DNA of 64,000 nucleotides from Ophiostoma sp. CBS 140.51 (Eukaryota; Ascomycota; Sordariomycetes; Ophiostomatales; Ophiostomataceae), in contig JANSLP010000045.1 in NCBI GenBank assembly GCA_029298735.1, positions 62,001 through 126,000 of the forward strand, in the 5' to 3' direction. The translations under genes were made by a program, and so were the position numbers. The notes under the pieces were generated by a model. It was not told the origin of the DNA and searched no databases. It was given only the letters and a program-made list of their open reading frames with translations. Positions 10,744-19,698 of this stretch are shown here, piece after piece. How positions within the stretch are numbered: the first letter of the stretch is position 1; each line of letters begins with the position of its first letter.

Positions 10744-10974
10744 TTTGGCGGTTGTTGTGTGGTGAAGGGAGGTGGGTGGTGGTTGGCGATGGAGTTGGTT
10801 GAGAGAGAAGAAGTCGAGGTTGAAGGTGGGAAGAGCCAAAAGTGTTGCCAAAAGGGAGATGCAGACAATTGGGAACAATTTTTTTGGCGGGACCCACTCG
10901 GTTTGCTGAGCCCTGGGTGTCGAAAAATTCTGGTGGGGGAGGGAAAAACGGTGTTAGGGTATGTGAGTGGGTCT

Positions 10975-10990
10975 GCACGTGATGCTGCTT
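10975..10990. promoter_or_regulatory. CACGTG element, copy 1 upstream of RPS17
   Basis: GCACGTGATGCTGCTT, with the palindromic E-box CACGTG at 10976-10981, lies about 230 bases upstream of the RPS17 start codon. The core is the kind of site bound by basic helix-loop-helix factors such as Cbf1. It matches the second copy at 15 of 16 positions. Confidence 0.5.
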
Positions 10991-11078
10991 ATGAGGTTTC
11001 TGAGGAGAGAAAGAGATGGCCTAAAATACGCTAGTCCACTTTAAGAGTCCTTAATCCAGTTTTTCTACACGTGCTTTT

Positions 11079-11094
11079 GCACGTGATGGTGCTT
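11079..11094. promoter_or_regulatory. CACGTG element, copy 2 upstream of RPS17
   Basis: GCACGTGATGGTGCTT, with CACGTG at 11080-11085, differs from copy 1 at one base and has the same orientation. A third bare CACGTG sits 7 bases before it at 11068-11073. It lies between the RPS17 start and the MRP51 3' end, so RPS17 is the likelier target. Confidence 0.5.
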
Positions 11095-11343
11095 CATCTT
11101 CATGTACTTCAACGAGCATGGGATGCAACAACAACGATGCTGCTTCACTTGATGATGAGCGAAACTGAGATTGATCTTTTGTATTGAAAAAAACGCTGTG
11201 ATTCTTTTTATCATTTAGTAATAGTACATGAGAGATGTATGCTTCCCATCCCCCCAGCCCAGGATATATACACAGAGACATGGCTCTTCCAGTCTCTCTT
11301 TTTCCTTTTCCTTTTTCTCTTCCATTTTGTACTACTTCATTCC

Positions 11344-12852
11344 TTAGTTCAGGCCGTAGTTCTGCGCACTGCTGATCATGGACTCGGTGTTGTTGAGGCC
11401 GATGGGACGGGCAGGACGGCCGAGGACGAAGCGGCCAGAGGCAGCACCGCGCGGCTGCGAGTCGGCGCGGGTAGACTGCAGACGCGACGGCTGGCGGTAA
11501 ATCTTCTCCTTGTTCTCGAGCTCCTTCATGACGAGGACGGACTCCGGGTCGGGTTCGGCGACGGTCATCATGATGCGGCCCTGGGAGTTGATCTTGGCGA
11601 CGGCGACACGGACGGGGATCTTGGCGCCACCGTAGATGTTGGGGTCGATGACGCTCAGAGCAGGGATGGAGCGGTTGTTGTTGTTGTAGGTAGGATTGTG
11701 GCGGGTGTTGGCGTAAGCGGCCTCGCCAAAGGGGCTGTCTGTCGCGATACCAGCGACACCGAGCTTGGCGGCCCAAGAGCCAGCGGACGTGCGGGGCATG
11801 AGGACACGGGCGTCGATGGGCGGGTGCGACTTTTGCGGACCGTAGACCGGGTGGTTGTCGATGAAAGCGGCAGTGCGCAGGTACGACAGCCCAGCCGAGG
11901 GGTGCGAGATGGGCGGGCCGTCATGGGCCCAGGGGTTGCCCGAGGCGCCGCTTTTCGCCGCAGCGTCCAAAGAGCCAGAGCCGGACGACAGATCGCCAAG
12001 GCCAGTGAGGGGCGAGAGGAAACCGCCGCTCAAGCTCGACGAGGAGCGGGCAAGGTTCTGGTAGATCTTGTCGGAGGGCTCGACCGGTGCCAGGTCCAGG
12101 AACTTGCCAACCAGGCGGTACAACAGAGGGCGGTCGTGGCGCAGGGCACGCAGATACTCAGTCAGCTGCTCGTCCGTGATATCGGCGGCCGTCAGAGTGG
12201 TGGCCGGTCTCTCGCTGCCACGGTCAATGGCATCAGCGACGGCGGCGGCATTCTTGTCGGCCGCCAGTTGTGTGCGAAGGAACTCGCGGAACTCTGGACG
12301 GCGGGTCCGGACGTTCTTCTTCAGGTAGTTCTGGAACGAGCCCTCGGGGACACCGGCGAGCCAAGGGCCCCCAAACTTCCAGCGCTTGTCCTCCGCGGTG
12401 TGGCGCTTGGTGGGATCGATGTGAATGATATCGGCAGCCTCCTCAAAGACAGACTTGCCAGCGATGTGCTGCTTCTGCTCGGCATCGGTCTGGGAGGTAA
12501 TGGGTGTGTTGAGGGTCTGCCACCGTTGCAGGGCCATGTGGTGGTCGGTGGCACGCGCGTAGTCGGTAACGGACTCGACGGTGTCGAGCTCGTAGACGCG
12601 GATGACAGGATCGACTTTGGCGTTGCTGGCCTGGCGCGGCATGGGCCGCTTGAGGCCCCAGTCACCGCGACTCCGGGACGACTTGGGGCTGCCAATGGCT
12701 TGTAAAGTCGGGAAGGGCTGTGTAGCCCGGTCGGCCATGCCCTTGACGAGGCGCGAGATATCGCCCGGAGCTTGTGGAACGGGTTTGGTCGGGAGCGAGA
12801 AAAGCCGCGAGTTGCGCAGCAGGGCAGCGCCCGGCGACAATGTGGACGACAT
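11344..12852 (-). CDS. MRP51: Mitochondrial small-subunit ribosomal protein MRP51 (bS1m)
   Basis: An intron-free 502-residue protein. Fungal Mrp51 is a component of the mitochondrial ribosomal small subunit needed for translation of some mitochondrial mRNAs. Family hallmarks are the N-terminus GAALLRNSRLFSLPTKPVP, the block LTSPRTTRGDWGLKR-like SPKSSRSRGDWGLKRPMP, TKPVIRV-like KVDPVIRVYELDTVES, and HTAEDKRWKFGGPWLAG. The N-terminus is basic with few acids, as for a mitochondrial presequence. The start at 12852 was chosen because the family begins MS(x)n-P-G-x-LL; the frame continues upstream without recognisable similarity. The C-terminal third is lower in complexity. It is transcribed in the same direction as the flanking genes but with long gaps. 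Confidence 0.93.
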   Translation of the reverse strand: MSSTLSPGAALLRNSRLFSLPTKPVPQAPGDISRLVKGMADRATQPFPTLQAIGSPKSSRSRGDWGLKRPMPRQASNAKVDPVIRVYELDTVESVTDYARATDHHMALQRWQTLNTPITSQTDAEQKQHIAGKSVFEEAADIIHIDPTKRHTAEDKRWKFGGPWLAGVPEGSFQNYLKKNVRTRRPEFREFLRTQLAADKNAAAVADAIDRGSERPATTLTAADITDEQLTEYLRALRHDRPLLYRLVGKFLDLAPVEPSDKIYQNLARSSSSLSGGFLSPLTGLGDLSSGSGSLDAAAKSGASGNPWAHDGPPISHPSAGLSYLRTAAFIDNHPVYGPQKSHPPIDARVLMPRTSAGSWAAKLGVAGIATDSPFGEAAYANTRHNPTYNNNNRSIPALSVIDPNIYGGAKIPVRVAVAKINSQGRIMMTVAEPDPESVLVMKELENKEKIYRQPSRLQSTRADSQPRGAASGRFVLGRPARPIGLNNTESMISSAQNYGLN

Positions 12853-13542
12853 TACGGCAGATTGCGTGGTGGACGATTGCGAGGGCAGCTGCCGTGGGCC
12901 GTGGTGGTGTGCAGGGGGTGGACAATCGGGGCACGGCAGGCAGGGCTGGTTCGACGACGTGAAGCTTTTTTGCGGCAGCCGACGAAAACTGGCGAGACGA
13001 AAAACACAGCAGATCATAAAGTGGAGCTTGGATGAATTGGAAGCATTTGATTGGTCAATCCGTGAAACCAATAAAATAGCTTCTTTACTGTCAGAAAAGC
13101 GGGTCTTTATGTTCTGTATGGTTTCGCAGTCCTCTGCCCACGCAATGCTACATCTTCTGCAAGCATGCCGGAATCAGGCGACAACGCACCGCAACAGGAA
13201 GGTTGAAGAGAGACGAGAGGCATTTTCCGCACTTTGTCTGATGCAGCAAGATATGGTTCAAATACGACGGGAGAATATCGTTCATAAGCATGGTCAAAAT
13301 GCAGCATGCAGACTGGACTTGAATTCTGCTATAAGAAGGAACGCCTGCGCTGTGTATGCCTCCTTCCCGACTAACCTTATTTTGAGTACATTTCTCTTAC
13401 ATGCTCTCTCCCCTTTTCTTCCTCCTTTTTGGTATAATTACTATCATTCCCCGACTCCTGTCCTACCCTCAATCTTGGCAGTCCGACCACCCGACTCTCG
13501 ACTCCGTTCGTCCCTCGTCCTCCCCTCGTCCCCCTCTTCAAC
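12853..13542. other. MRP51 upstream region and 2EXR gene 3' flank
   Basis: This contains the MRP51 promoter in minus orientation, with no CACGTG site, and the 3' flank of the 2EXR gene. The part near 13390-13540 is pyrimidine-rich on the plus strand. I see no gene or RNA. Confidence 0.45.
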
Positions 13543-14481
13543 TCACGCGCATATGGCTCGGCGGTGCTTCTGTCGTTGATGGCGTCGTTGTTGGCGGTGG
13601 TAGGCAATGGCCTTGGGGATGAGACAGGGGAGATGTGGTCGTGTGCGACCTGGGCTGCAGTTGTCGTCTTTTAGTAGCGGTGAGACGTTGTCATCGTTCT
13701 CGACAGCATTGTTGTCCGACGCAGCAGCCACCGCTTCAATCTCGCGCGAAAACGACTCAATCACATTGTTGATGACCTCCATAATGGCCGACGAATCGCC
13801 CTGCGGGTCGACCAACACGACGACTCCTTTAGAGGGTGGTGACGATGATGGTGAAGAGGACGACAGAGAAGAAGATGTGTTGACGGACTCGGCACTTTCG
13901 ATCGACTCTTGCGACCGCCGCCGGAACACTCTCCGGTCGTATGGCTGGCCGGCCAGACCTGGTGATGGTGATGATGGTGATGAAGACCCTGACGATCCGG
14001 ACGACTGTGATGACCCAACGACGAGCATCGCCTCTTGCACATGCGGGAAACTCAGCAGCAGCATCAGCTTGTTGTACGGCTCCCAGGGCCGGATGGTGTC
14101 GGTGCGGACATGGTCAATAGCCAGGGCGCGCACATGCTCGGCAGTATCGCGGACGTGGACCGTAAAATCGCGGGCGGTGTCGTCGTAGCCCATAAGGCCG
14201 TGCCGTGGCAAATACAAAACATCGAGGGCGGGCGAGAAGTAAATGTAGTGGTCTTGTGGGTAAGAGCTGGTCCGGAAGCAACGGCGGTACCAGTTTTTGT
14301 GAAGAGCCTCGGCGCGAGACTCCTTGTTGACGTGTAGTAAAGCGGGTGGACGGGCAGTGGTGCGGCAGCAGTCGGCATCGGCGTCGTACCAGACCTCGAC
14401 GACACGAGGCTGTCGACTGAGGCGCCAGATAGTGATGCGGAGCTCAGCCGGTAAGTCGGCGAAGCGGTTAAACGAGCCCAT
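13543..14481 (-). CDS. 2EXR-domain protein
   Basis: A 312-residue, intron-free protein of unknown function. The N-terminal 120 residues match the fungal 2EXR pattern: FADLPAELRITIWRLSRQPRVVEV (the leucine-proline helix then E/P-R strand), LLHVNKESRAEALHKNWYR and a following FSPALDVLYLPRHGL. This domain is common in plant-associated ascomycetes and its role is unknown. The middle to C-terminal half has Ser-rich tracts (SSGSSGSSSPSSPSP, NTSSSLSSSSPSSSPPS) and a basic His/Arg/Gln tail, HRQQRRHQRQKHRR. A nuclear or RNA-binding role would fit the tail but is only inference. The start at 14481 lies directly before the conserved motif. Confidence 0.85.
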   Translation of the reverse strand: MGSFNRFADLPAELRITIWRLSRQPRVVEVWYDADADCCRTTARPPALLHVNKESRAEALHKNWYRRCFRTSSYPQDHYIYFSPALDVLYLPRHGLMGYDDTARDFTVHVRDTAEHVRALAIDHVRTDTIRPWEPYNKLMLLLSFPHVQEAMLVVGSSQSSGSSGSSSPSSPSPGLAGQPYDRRVFRRRSQESIESAESVNTSSSLSSSSPSSSPPSKGVVVLVDPQGDSSAIMEVINNVIESFSREIEAVAAASDNNAVENDDNVSPLLKDDNCSPGRTRPHLPCLIPKAIAYHRQQRRHQRQKHRRAICA

Positions 14482-16986
14482 GATGTTGTTCTGAGAACGA
14501 CAGTATCGAGATGAATGTCGATATGTGATGGATATGTGAAGTTGGAGATAAAATTCGATAGTTTGAGAGAATTAAAAAAAATTAAGGTTACGACAGTCGA
14601 TGGTGGCGACTGTTGGTTGAATGTTTTCTTATGACGACTTGTGTGTGTATCCCCTTGCACTAGATATTGGGCGTCGTTGGTGATCGTCACGACTTGCGGC
14701 GCGTATGGTGGTGATGGACAATGAAAACTGAGTCAGCTCAGCTTGTAAGAGAAAGGGAGAGAGGCGAGCGGCTGGTGAGCTGGCAGTTGAGCTGAAAAAG
14801 AAGCAAGTATATATCATATATCAAGTGACGAAAGCAAGATCCAAAAAGAAAAGAAAGAAGGAAAGAGAAGGAAAGATGCATGAAAGCCGTCAGATGGGGC
14901 AAAACTGAAAAAAAAAAGAAGAAAGTAAAGAAGGAAATAATAGAAGATGACGAAGTTGAAAGTCAGGAAGCTGTACTCCGCAGTCGTAAAGCAAAATCAA
15001 GGCGAGGCGACTTTGCCAACGCCGAGCTTTGCCCAGCCTACGGCCACGCCAACGGACACCAATAAATTAAAAGTGACTTGTTTATTTTTGACTGTGAAGG
15101 GCCAGACCAGACAAGGCCCTCCTTTCGAGACGAAAGCAGAAAGCTACGGCCATCAGCCCGACGAGAACGAGCATCGGGGTGTCTCCGATCGGTTCCGCAG
15201 AGCGGAGGCATTTACATGATGAAAAGAGGCACTGTGGAAGAGAAGGACAGAGTTTGGCCGGTGCTTTACAACTTAGAAAAGGTATGGCGTAGACAAGGCA
15301 TGGGTCCTTGAAAAAGTCCAAGGAATGCAAGGAATCCATACGGGATGCAATAGTTGCAGTAATAACACATAACAGGCACACATTAATACGGCCAGAAAAC
15401 ACGTCAAGGGGAGGAAGAAAACGAAAAGAAAGGACCAGGGCAAGGGCCAAGGCCTTATGGCAATACAACGGCAGAGTGCTTGACAGCAACGGAGCAAGGG
15501 GGGTGTTGGCCCATAGGGTCGGGTGAAATGGGGAGAATAGGGTGAATACGGAGAATGAACGAGGCGGGGGAGTGTGGAAAAAGAGGAGTGAGAGTGAGGA
15601 AGGAATAAAACAAAAGACAAAAAATTAACAGAAGAAAACGAAAGGCATGAAAAAGAATATTACACGGGAGGCTCTGCCAGGGGCGTCATCGGAGCAAAAC
15701 ATGAAGGATGCAATGGATGTCGATAGTCAATGTGTAAAGGGAGGGGAGTGTGGTGGTGAAATAATAGTGGTTGAAAAAGAAAAAGAAAGAAAGAAAACTC
15801 ACTGAATCACATCGGCTGCAGAAGGCATCACGGTGTCATCACATCGGTAAAGAAATTCTTGTCGAAAAGACACCCACGGATCGAGAAATGACAAAGGAAA
15901 GCAACGTCAGGCAAATGTCGTGAAAATTCTGCATTCATTCCCACGCTTTGTGTATCCAGGGTTGCTTTCTTGGTTGCCTTTTTCCTTGTGCCCCTGGACA
16001 TTCAGATCTTATTTTTTTTTTCGAGTTTTCTTTTCTTTTATTGTTCCATTCTCCCCTTTCCCTTCCTCGGCTCCCTCTTTGCTCACACCTTTTCTTCCCT
16101 CTTTTGGAAGGCTGCGCTGCGATCAGTGCGACCCCGGACCAAACAATCGTATGACTTTTGGGCACGCCGAGAGCGAGGCACAGGATGTGAAAGAGGATTT
16201 AAGAAAAAGGGAGGTGGAAAAGAGGTCGGTTGTGCTAAAAGGCACTTGAACCGATCTTCCAGCGGGTGACGGGCGCTGTAGCTGCCAAAATAGGGCACTT
16301 GCAGGGCATTGACATGGCATCTTTAGTGGTCGACCCTAGCGCGCTATAAAAAAAAGTGGAAAATCAGGTGTTTTTTTGGCGCCCGCAGTTGTCCAGTCTT
16401 GACAAGCACATGAAAGCACACAGCAGAAGAAGGCCAGAAGGGACCAAAAAGTCGTGTGAGGGATCGCTAGCGGATCTCGACGACGACGCACCACTGTTCC
16501 AGGTTCCATCCAGGCTCGTTGGGCATGTTAGGCGACATTGTTCTGGAAGGAATTTGTCGAGAAGAAGGTAAGAAATCGGAATGGAATTTACAGGGGACTG
16601 TTTACAGGGGATTTTCAACACACTGCAAGTCGTGAAAGCCCAGCACATACAGCATATGCCCACCAGCCTGCTATTGCCTTAACCTTGCCTGCACACGGGA
16701 CCAGGCCGGCGCTAGCCCTCTTTTGTAGGCAGTCCGCGGGTGGGTTGCGGTTGCCCCTCTTGTGCCTGACAGCCTTGTTCCAGACCGGGCAAGAGCGACA
16801 CCAGTGATTTTGATTGCTTTGAGTAACAGTCCAAAAAAAAAAAAGTAAAAATTCACCAACCGACAACGGGCACGACCATCCACCGGACAGGGCTGCGTAT
16901 TACGTCGATCAAGTGTCACGACAGACCTCTTCCCGTTGTCGTCCTTTGCTGCACACTTTCTTCTTCCTCTCTCCTCCCCCACGGCC
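14482..16986. promoter_or_regulatory. Divergent region 2EXR gene/QTRT1
   Basis: 2.5 kb between divergent starts. The part from 14870 to 15660 is GA-rich on the plus strand, typical of a leader for the minus-strand 2EXR gene. From 15990 to 16110 it is CT-rich. An A12 run at 16833-16844 lies upstream of QTRT1. No frame with coding character and no RNA gene was recognised. Confidence 0.45.
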
Positions 16987-18402
16987 ATGCTGGCGGCCCG
17001 CAGGATGGCGTCCACCTCGTCAGCCAAGGCCGCGGCAGCCATCTCTGCGGTTACATCCAGTCTGCCAACAGCCTCCTCGTCCTCGTCGATCACCTCTCCC
17101 TCCGCCCCTCTGCCTTTGCCCGCCTCGGCAACACACGGTGCACTCACGTTCGAACTTCTCGCCCGTTGCTCGACCACCCGCGCGCGCGCCTCGACCCTCA
17201 CCTTGCCTCATGGCCCCGTCCAGCTTCCCGTCTTTATGCCAGTCGCGACCCAGGCTTCCCTCAAGGGACTGACGCCGGCGCAGCTCGCCGACTTGACTTG
17301 CCGCCTCTGTCTCAACAACACCTACCATCTGGGCCTCAAACCAGGCCAGGCTGTCCTCGATGCCGTCGGCGGCGCCCACAACTTCCAGGGCTGGCAGCAC
17401 AATTTGCTGACCGACAGCGGCGGTTTCCAGATGGTTTCCTTATTGCAACTGGCCACAATCACCGAGGAGGGTGTCCGGTTTCTCTCGCCACATGACGGGA
17501 AACCCATGCTGCTCACCCCAGAGCACTCGATTGCCCTGCAAAACAGCATTGGCTCGGACATTGCCATGCAGCTGGACGATGTACTGGTGACGACGTCGCC
17601 TGATGCAGCTCGCATGCAGGCCGCCATGGAGCGCAGCGTGCGGTGGCTGGACCGGTGCATTGCAGCGCACAAGATCCCCGAACGCCAAAACCTGTTTTGC
17701 ATCATCCAGGGCGGTCTGGATGTCGAGATGCGGCGGACGTGCACACACGCAATGCTCGAGAGAGATACACCGGGCATTGCCATTGGCGGCCTGTCGGGCG
17801 GCGAGGCCAAGGCGGACTACTGTCGTGTCGTGGCGACCGTCACTGAACTGCTACCCCCACTCAAGCCGCGCTACGTCATGGGCATTGGCTACCCAGAAGA
17901 TCTGGTGGTCAGTGTCGCGCTGGGTGCGGACATGTTTGACTGTGTGTGGCCGACGCGGACGGCGCGGTTCGGTAATGCGGTGACGCGGACCGGCATGGTG
18001 AACATTAAGCACCAGCGGTACGCGACCGACTTTGGGCCAATTGAGGATGGGTGTGGATGTCCGTGCTGTCGGCCAGCAGATGCCAAGGGTGCAGTGAATG
18101 GAGTGGGCGACGGCACAGAAAAGGCAGGCAAACTGCCCGACGGTCGGCCACGCCCGGCCATTACTCGCGCATTTGTGCACCACAATGCGTCCAAGGAGAC
18201 GGTGGCGGCGCACCTTCTGACGATGCACAATGTGTGGTATCAGCTGGCATTGATGCGCAGTCTGCGCGAAGCCATCCTGGAAGATCGGTTCCCGGCGCGG
18301 GTGCGGGAGTTCTTCGCGGATTTGTATCCCAAGGGTCCGGTCGACTACCCCGACTGGGCCGTCGATGCCCTGGCAGGTGTCAACTTGAATTTGCGGGAGT
18401 AA
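16987..18402 (+). CDS. Queuine tRNA-ribosyltransferase catalytic subunit (QTRT1)
   Basis: A 471-residue eukaryotic tRNA-guanine transglycosylase, which exchanges G34 for queuine in Asp, Asn, His and Tyr tRNAs. Catalytic Asp143 is in LLTDSGGFQM and nucleophile Asp318 in MFDCVWPTRTARFGN. The zinc site is C356-G-C358-P-C-C361 with His414 in LLTMHN. FCIIQGGLD, AIGGLSGGEAK and YVMGIGYPEDL are further family blocks. Between C361 and ITRAFVHHN there is an extra insert of about 27 residues. The N-terminus MLAARRMASTSSAK plus 60 Ser/Ala-rich residues looks like a mitochondrial targeting segment. The start is the first ATG, 16987; a second at 17005 would skip the basic Arg pair. Fungi usually do not make queuine, so the substrate would be salvaged. 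It converges with the GPI-protein gene 226 bases downstream. Confidence 0.95.
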   Translation: MLAARRMASTSSAKAAAAISAVTSSLPTASSSSSITSPSAPLPLPASATHGALTFELLARCSTTRARASTLTLPHGPVQLPVFMPVATQASLKGLTPAQLADLTCRLCLNNTYHLGLKPGQAVLDAVGGAHNFQGWQHNLLTDSGGFQMVSLLQLATITEEGVRFLSPHDGKPMLLTPEHSIALQNSIGSDIAMQLDDVLVTTSPDAARMQAAMERSVRWLDRCIAAHKIPERQNLFCIIQGGLDVEMRRTCTHAMLERDTPGIAIGGLSGGEAKADYCRVVATVTELLPPLKPRYVMGIGYPEDLVVSVALGADMFDCVWPTRTARFGNAVTRTGMVNIKHQRYATDFGPIEDGCGCPCCRPADAKGAVNGVGDGTEKAGKLPDGRPRPAITRAFVHHNASKETVAAHLLTMHNVWYQLALMRSLREAILEDRFPARVREFFADLYPKGPVDYPDWAVDALAGVNLNLRE

Positions 18403-18628
18403 GGAGGTGTGGAGGTTGATTTACATTCAGAAAAGTGGGAAATTATCTGGTGAAAATATCACGGCATGGCAAGGAGTTTTGGTAGACCATGGGAAAATGT
18501 ATATGAATTACGTCGTATGTCACTATAGAATTAAGTTCATCAAATGTCTTCGCCCTCAAACTTCGTCCTCAAGCTTCGTCGTCCTCTTCTATCCAGTATT
18601 ACATCCCGTCACATATCCTTCTATCGTT

Positions 18629-19698
18629 CTACATAACGAACGGTAGCACGACAGCCAGCCAGGCAGCCAGACCGCTGCCCGCCTGCACAGGGCCAGCAGC
18701 AGCATTCTTGGCCGCCGTCGGCGTCGGCGTCACCGTCACGGTGTGCTGCGTGTGAGTAGTTGTGGGTGTGTTGGTATTGGTGTTGGTGTTTGTGTTGAAC
18801 GTCAGGGCTGCGTCGGTCGAGGAGGAGTCGCTGCCGCCACCGCCACCGAAAGTAGCGACATCACCACCAGTCGCGCTGGCACTGACACCGCCTTGGAACA
18901 GCTCACAAAACGACTCAATGGCGACGTACGACTCGTACTCTTCCGGGTCGGCCGTCTTGGCCCACACGCCGCACTCGGAGATGTAGTCGTCCAGAGCAGT
19001 CGTAAACTTGCCATTGACGTAGCACAGACAGCTGGCCGCCTGGGAGTCGTCCATGGTCTCGAAGCCGCGGACGTTGGCGTCGCAGGACGAGTACATGGAG
19101 GCAAAAGATGTGCAGGCAGGCGGCTGGGCCGTAGCGGCACCACCACCACCGCCACCAAACGTCTCGACGGCCTCCGAGTTTGTCGCAGTAGCCGAGGGGA
19201 ACGTGTTGCCGCCGGTCTGGGTCGCGCCGCCAGAGCCAGTCGTCGTTGCTGCTGCTACACTGCCGCAGCGGAAGCCTTCGTTGCTTGCTGCAAGGCAAAG
19301 AGACTGAGCGATGCTAACGACTGCAAGAGGGTAGTGTTAGTAAACATAGTAAACATAGTGAACAAAAGTGTAAGAATGGTCGCAAGGAAGAACGTACCAG
19401 AGTAATCCTCCGTGTACTCGGGCGCCGAGGCAACAATGTAGTCCTCGCAGCTGCTGTAGACAGGCGCCAGGAACGTCGCGGCGTCACAGCAGAAGCACGA
19501 CGCGCTGTCGGTCACGGCTGCATCGTATGGCAGGTAGTCCACGCAGTAGCTGACGACATCGCCGGCCGTCGCGCAGGCCTCCTGGTCCGGGTCAATATTG
19601 GCGAGCTGGTGCGCGCCGGCCAGGTTGTTGGACGGGATGCCAAAGTTGTAGGCAGCAGCCAGCGGGGCGGCGCCAAGGAGGAGAGTGAGGCGAGTCAT
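18629..19698 (-). CDS. Secreted cysteine-rich, probably GPI-anchored protein
   Basis: Two exons, 19698-19398 and 19320-18629, encode 330 residues. The 77-base intron 19397-19321 has donor GTACGT, a TTACTAAC branch point and a TTGCAG acceptor, and keeps one open frame. Residues 1-16 are a signal peptide (MTRLTLLLGAAPLAAA). Two cysteine modules follow, at C42-C109 and C170-C239, with matching spacing, separated by a Gly/Thr-rich linker. A Ser/Thr/Asn stalk (TFNTNTNTNTNTPTTTHTQ) precedes a hydrophobic C-terminus (SGLAAWLAVVLPFVM) with no basic tail, as in GPI attachment signals. A second AG 33 bases downstream would also stay in frame but would delete C109, the sixth cysteine of module 1, so the upstream acceptor is preferred. 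Likely a cell-wall or plasma-membrane surface protein; the family was not recognised. Confidence 0.85.

Larger units (their letters stand above)
10744..11343. promoter_or_regulatory. RPS17 promoter and MRP51 3' flank
   Basis: Next to RPS17 the sequence is CT-rich in the RPS17 direction (10750-10860). Three CACGTG sites follow at 10976, 11068 and 11080. From 11160 to 11343 it is AT-rich with CT-rich runs and serves as 3' flank of MRP51. No gene was recognised. Confidence 0.5.

Noticed and set aside
11239..12705. 488-codon plus-strand frame over MRP51
   Set aside because: It is antisense to a clear MRP51 coding sequence and lacks any domain.
16936..16986. Earlier start for QTRT1
   Set aside because: The upstream in-frame extension begins at TTG, not ATG; the first ATG is at 16987.
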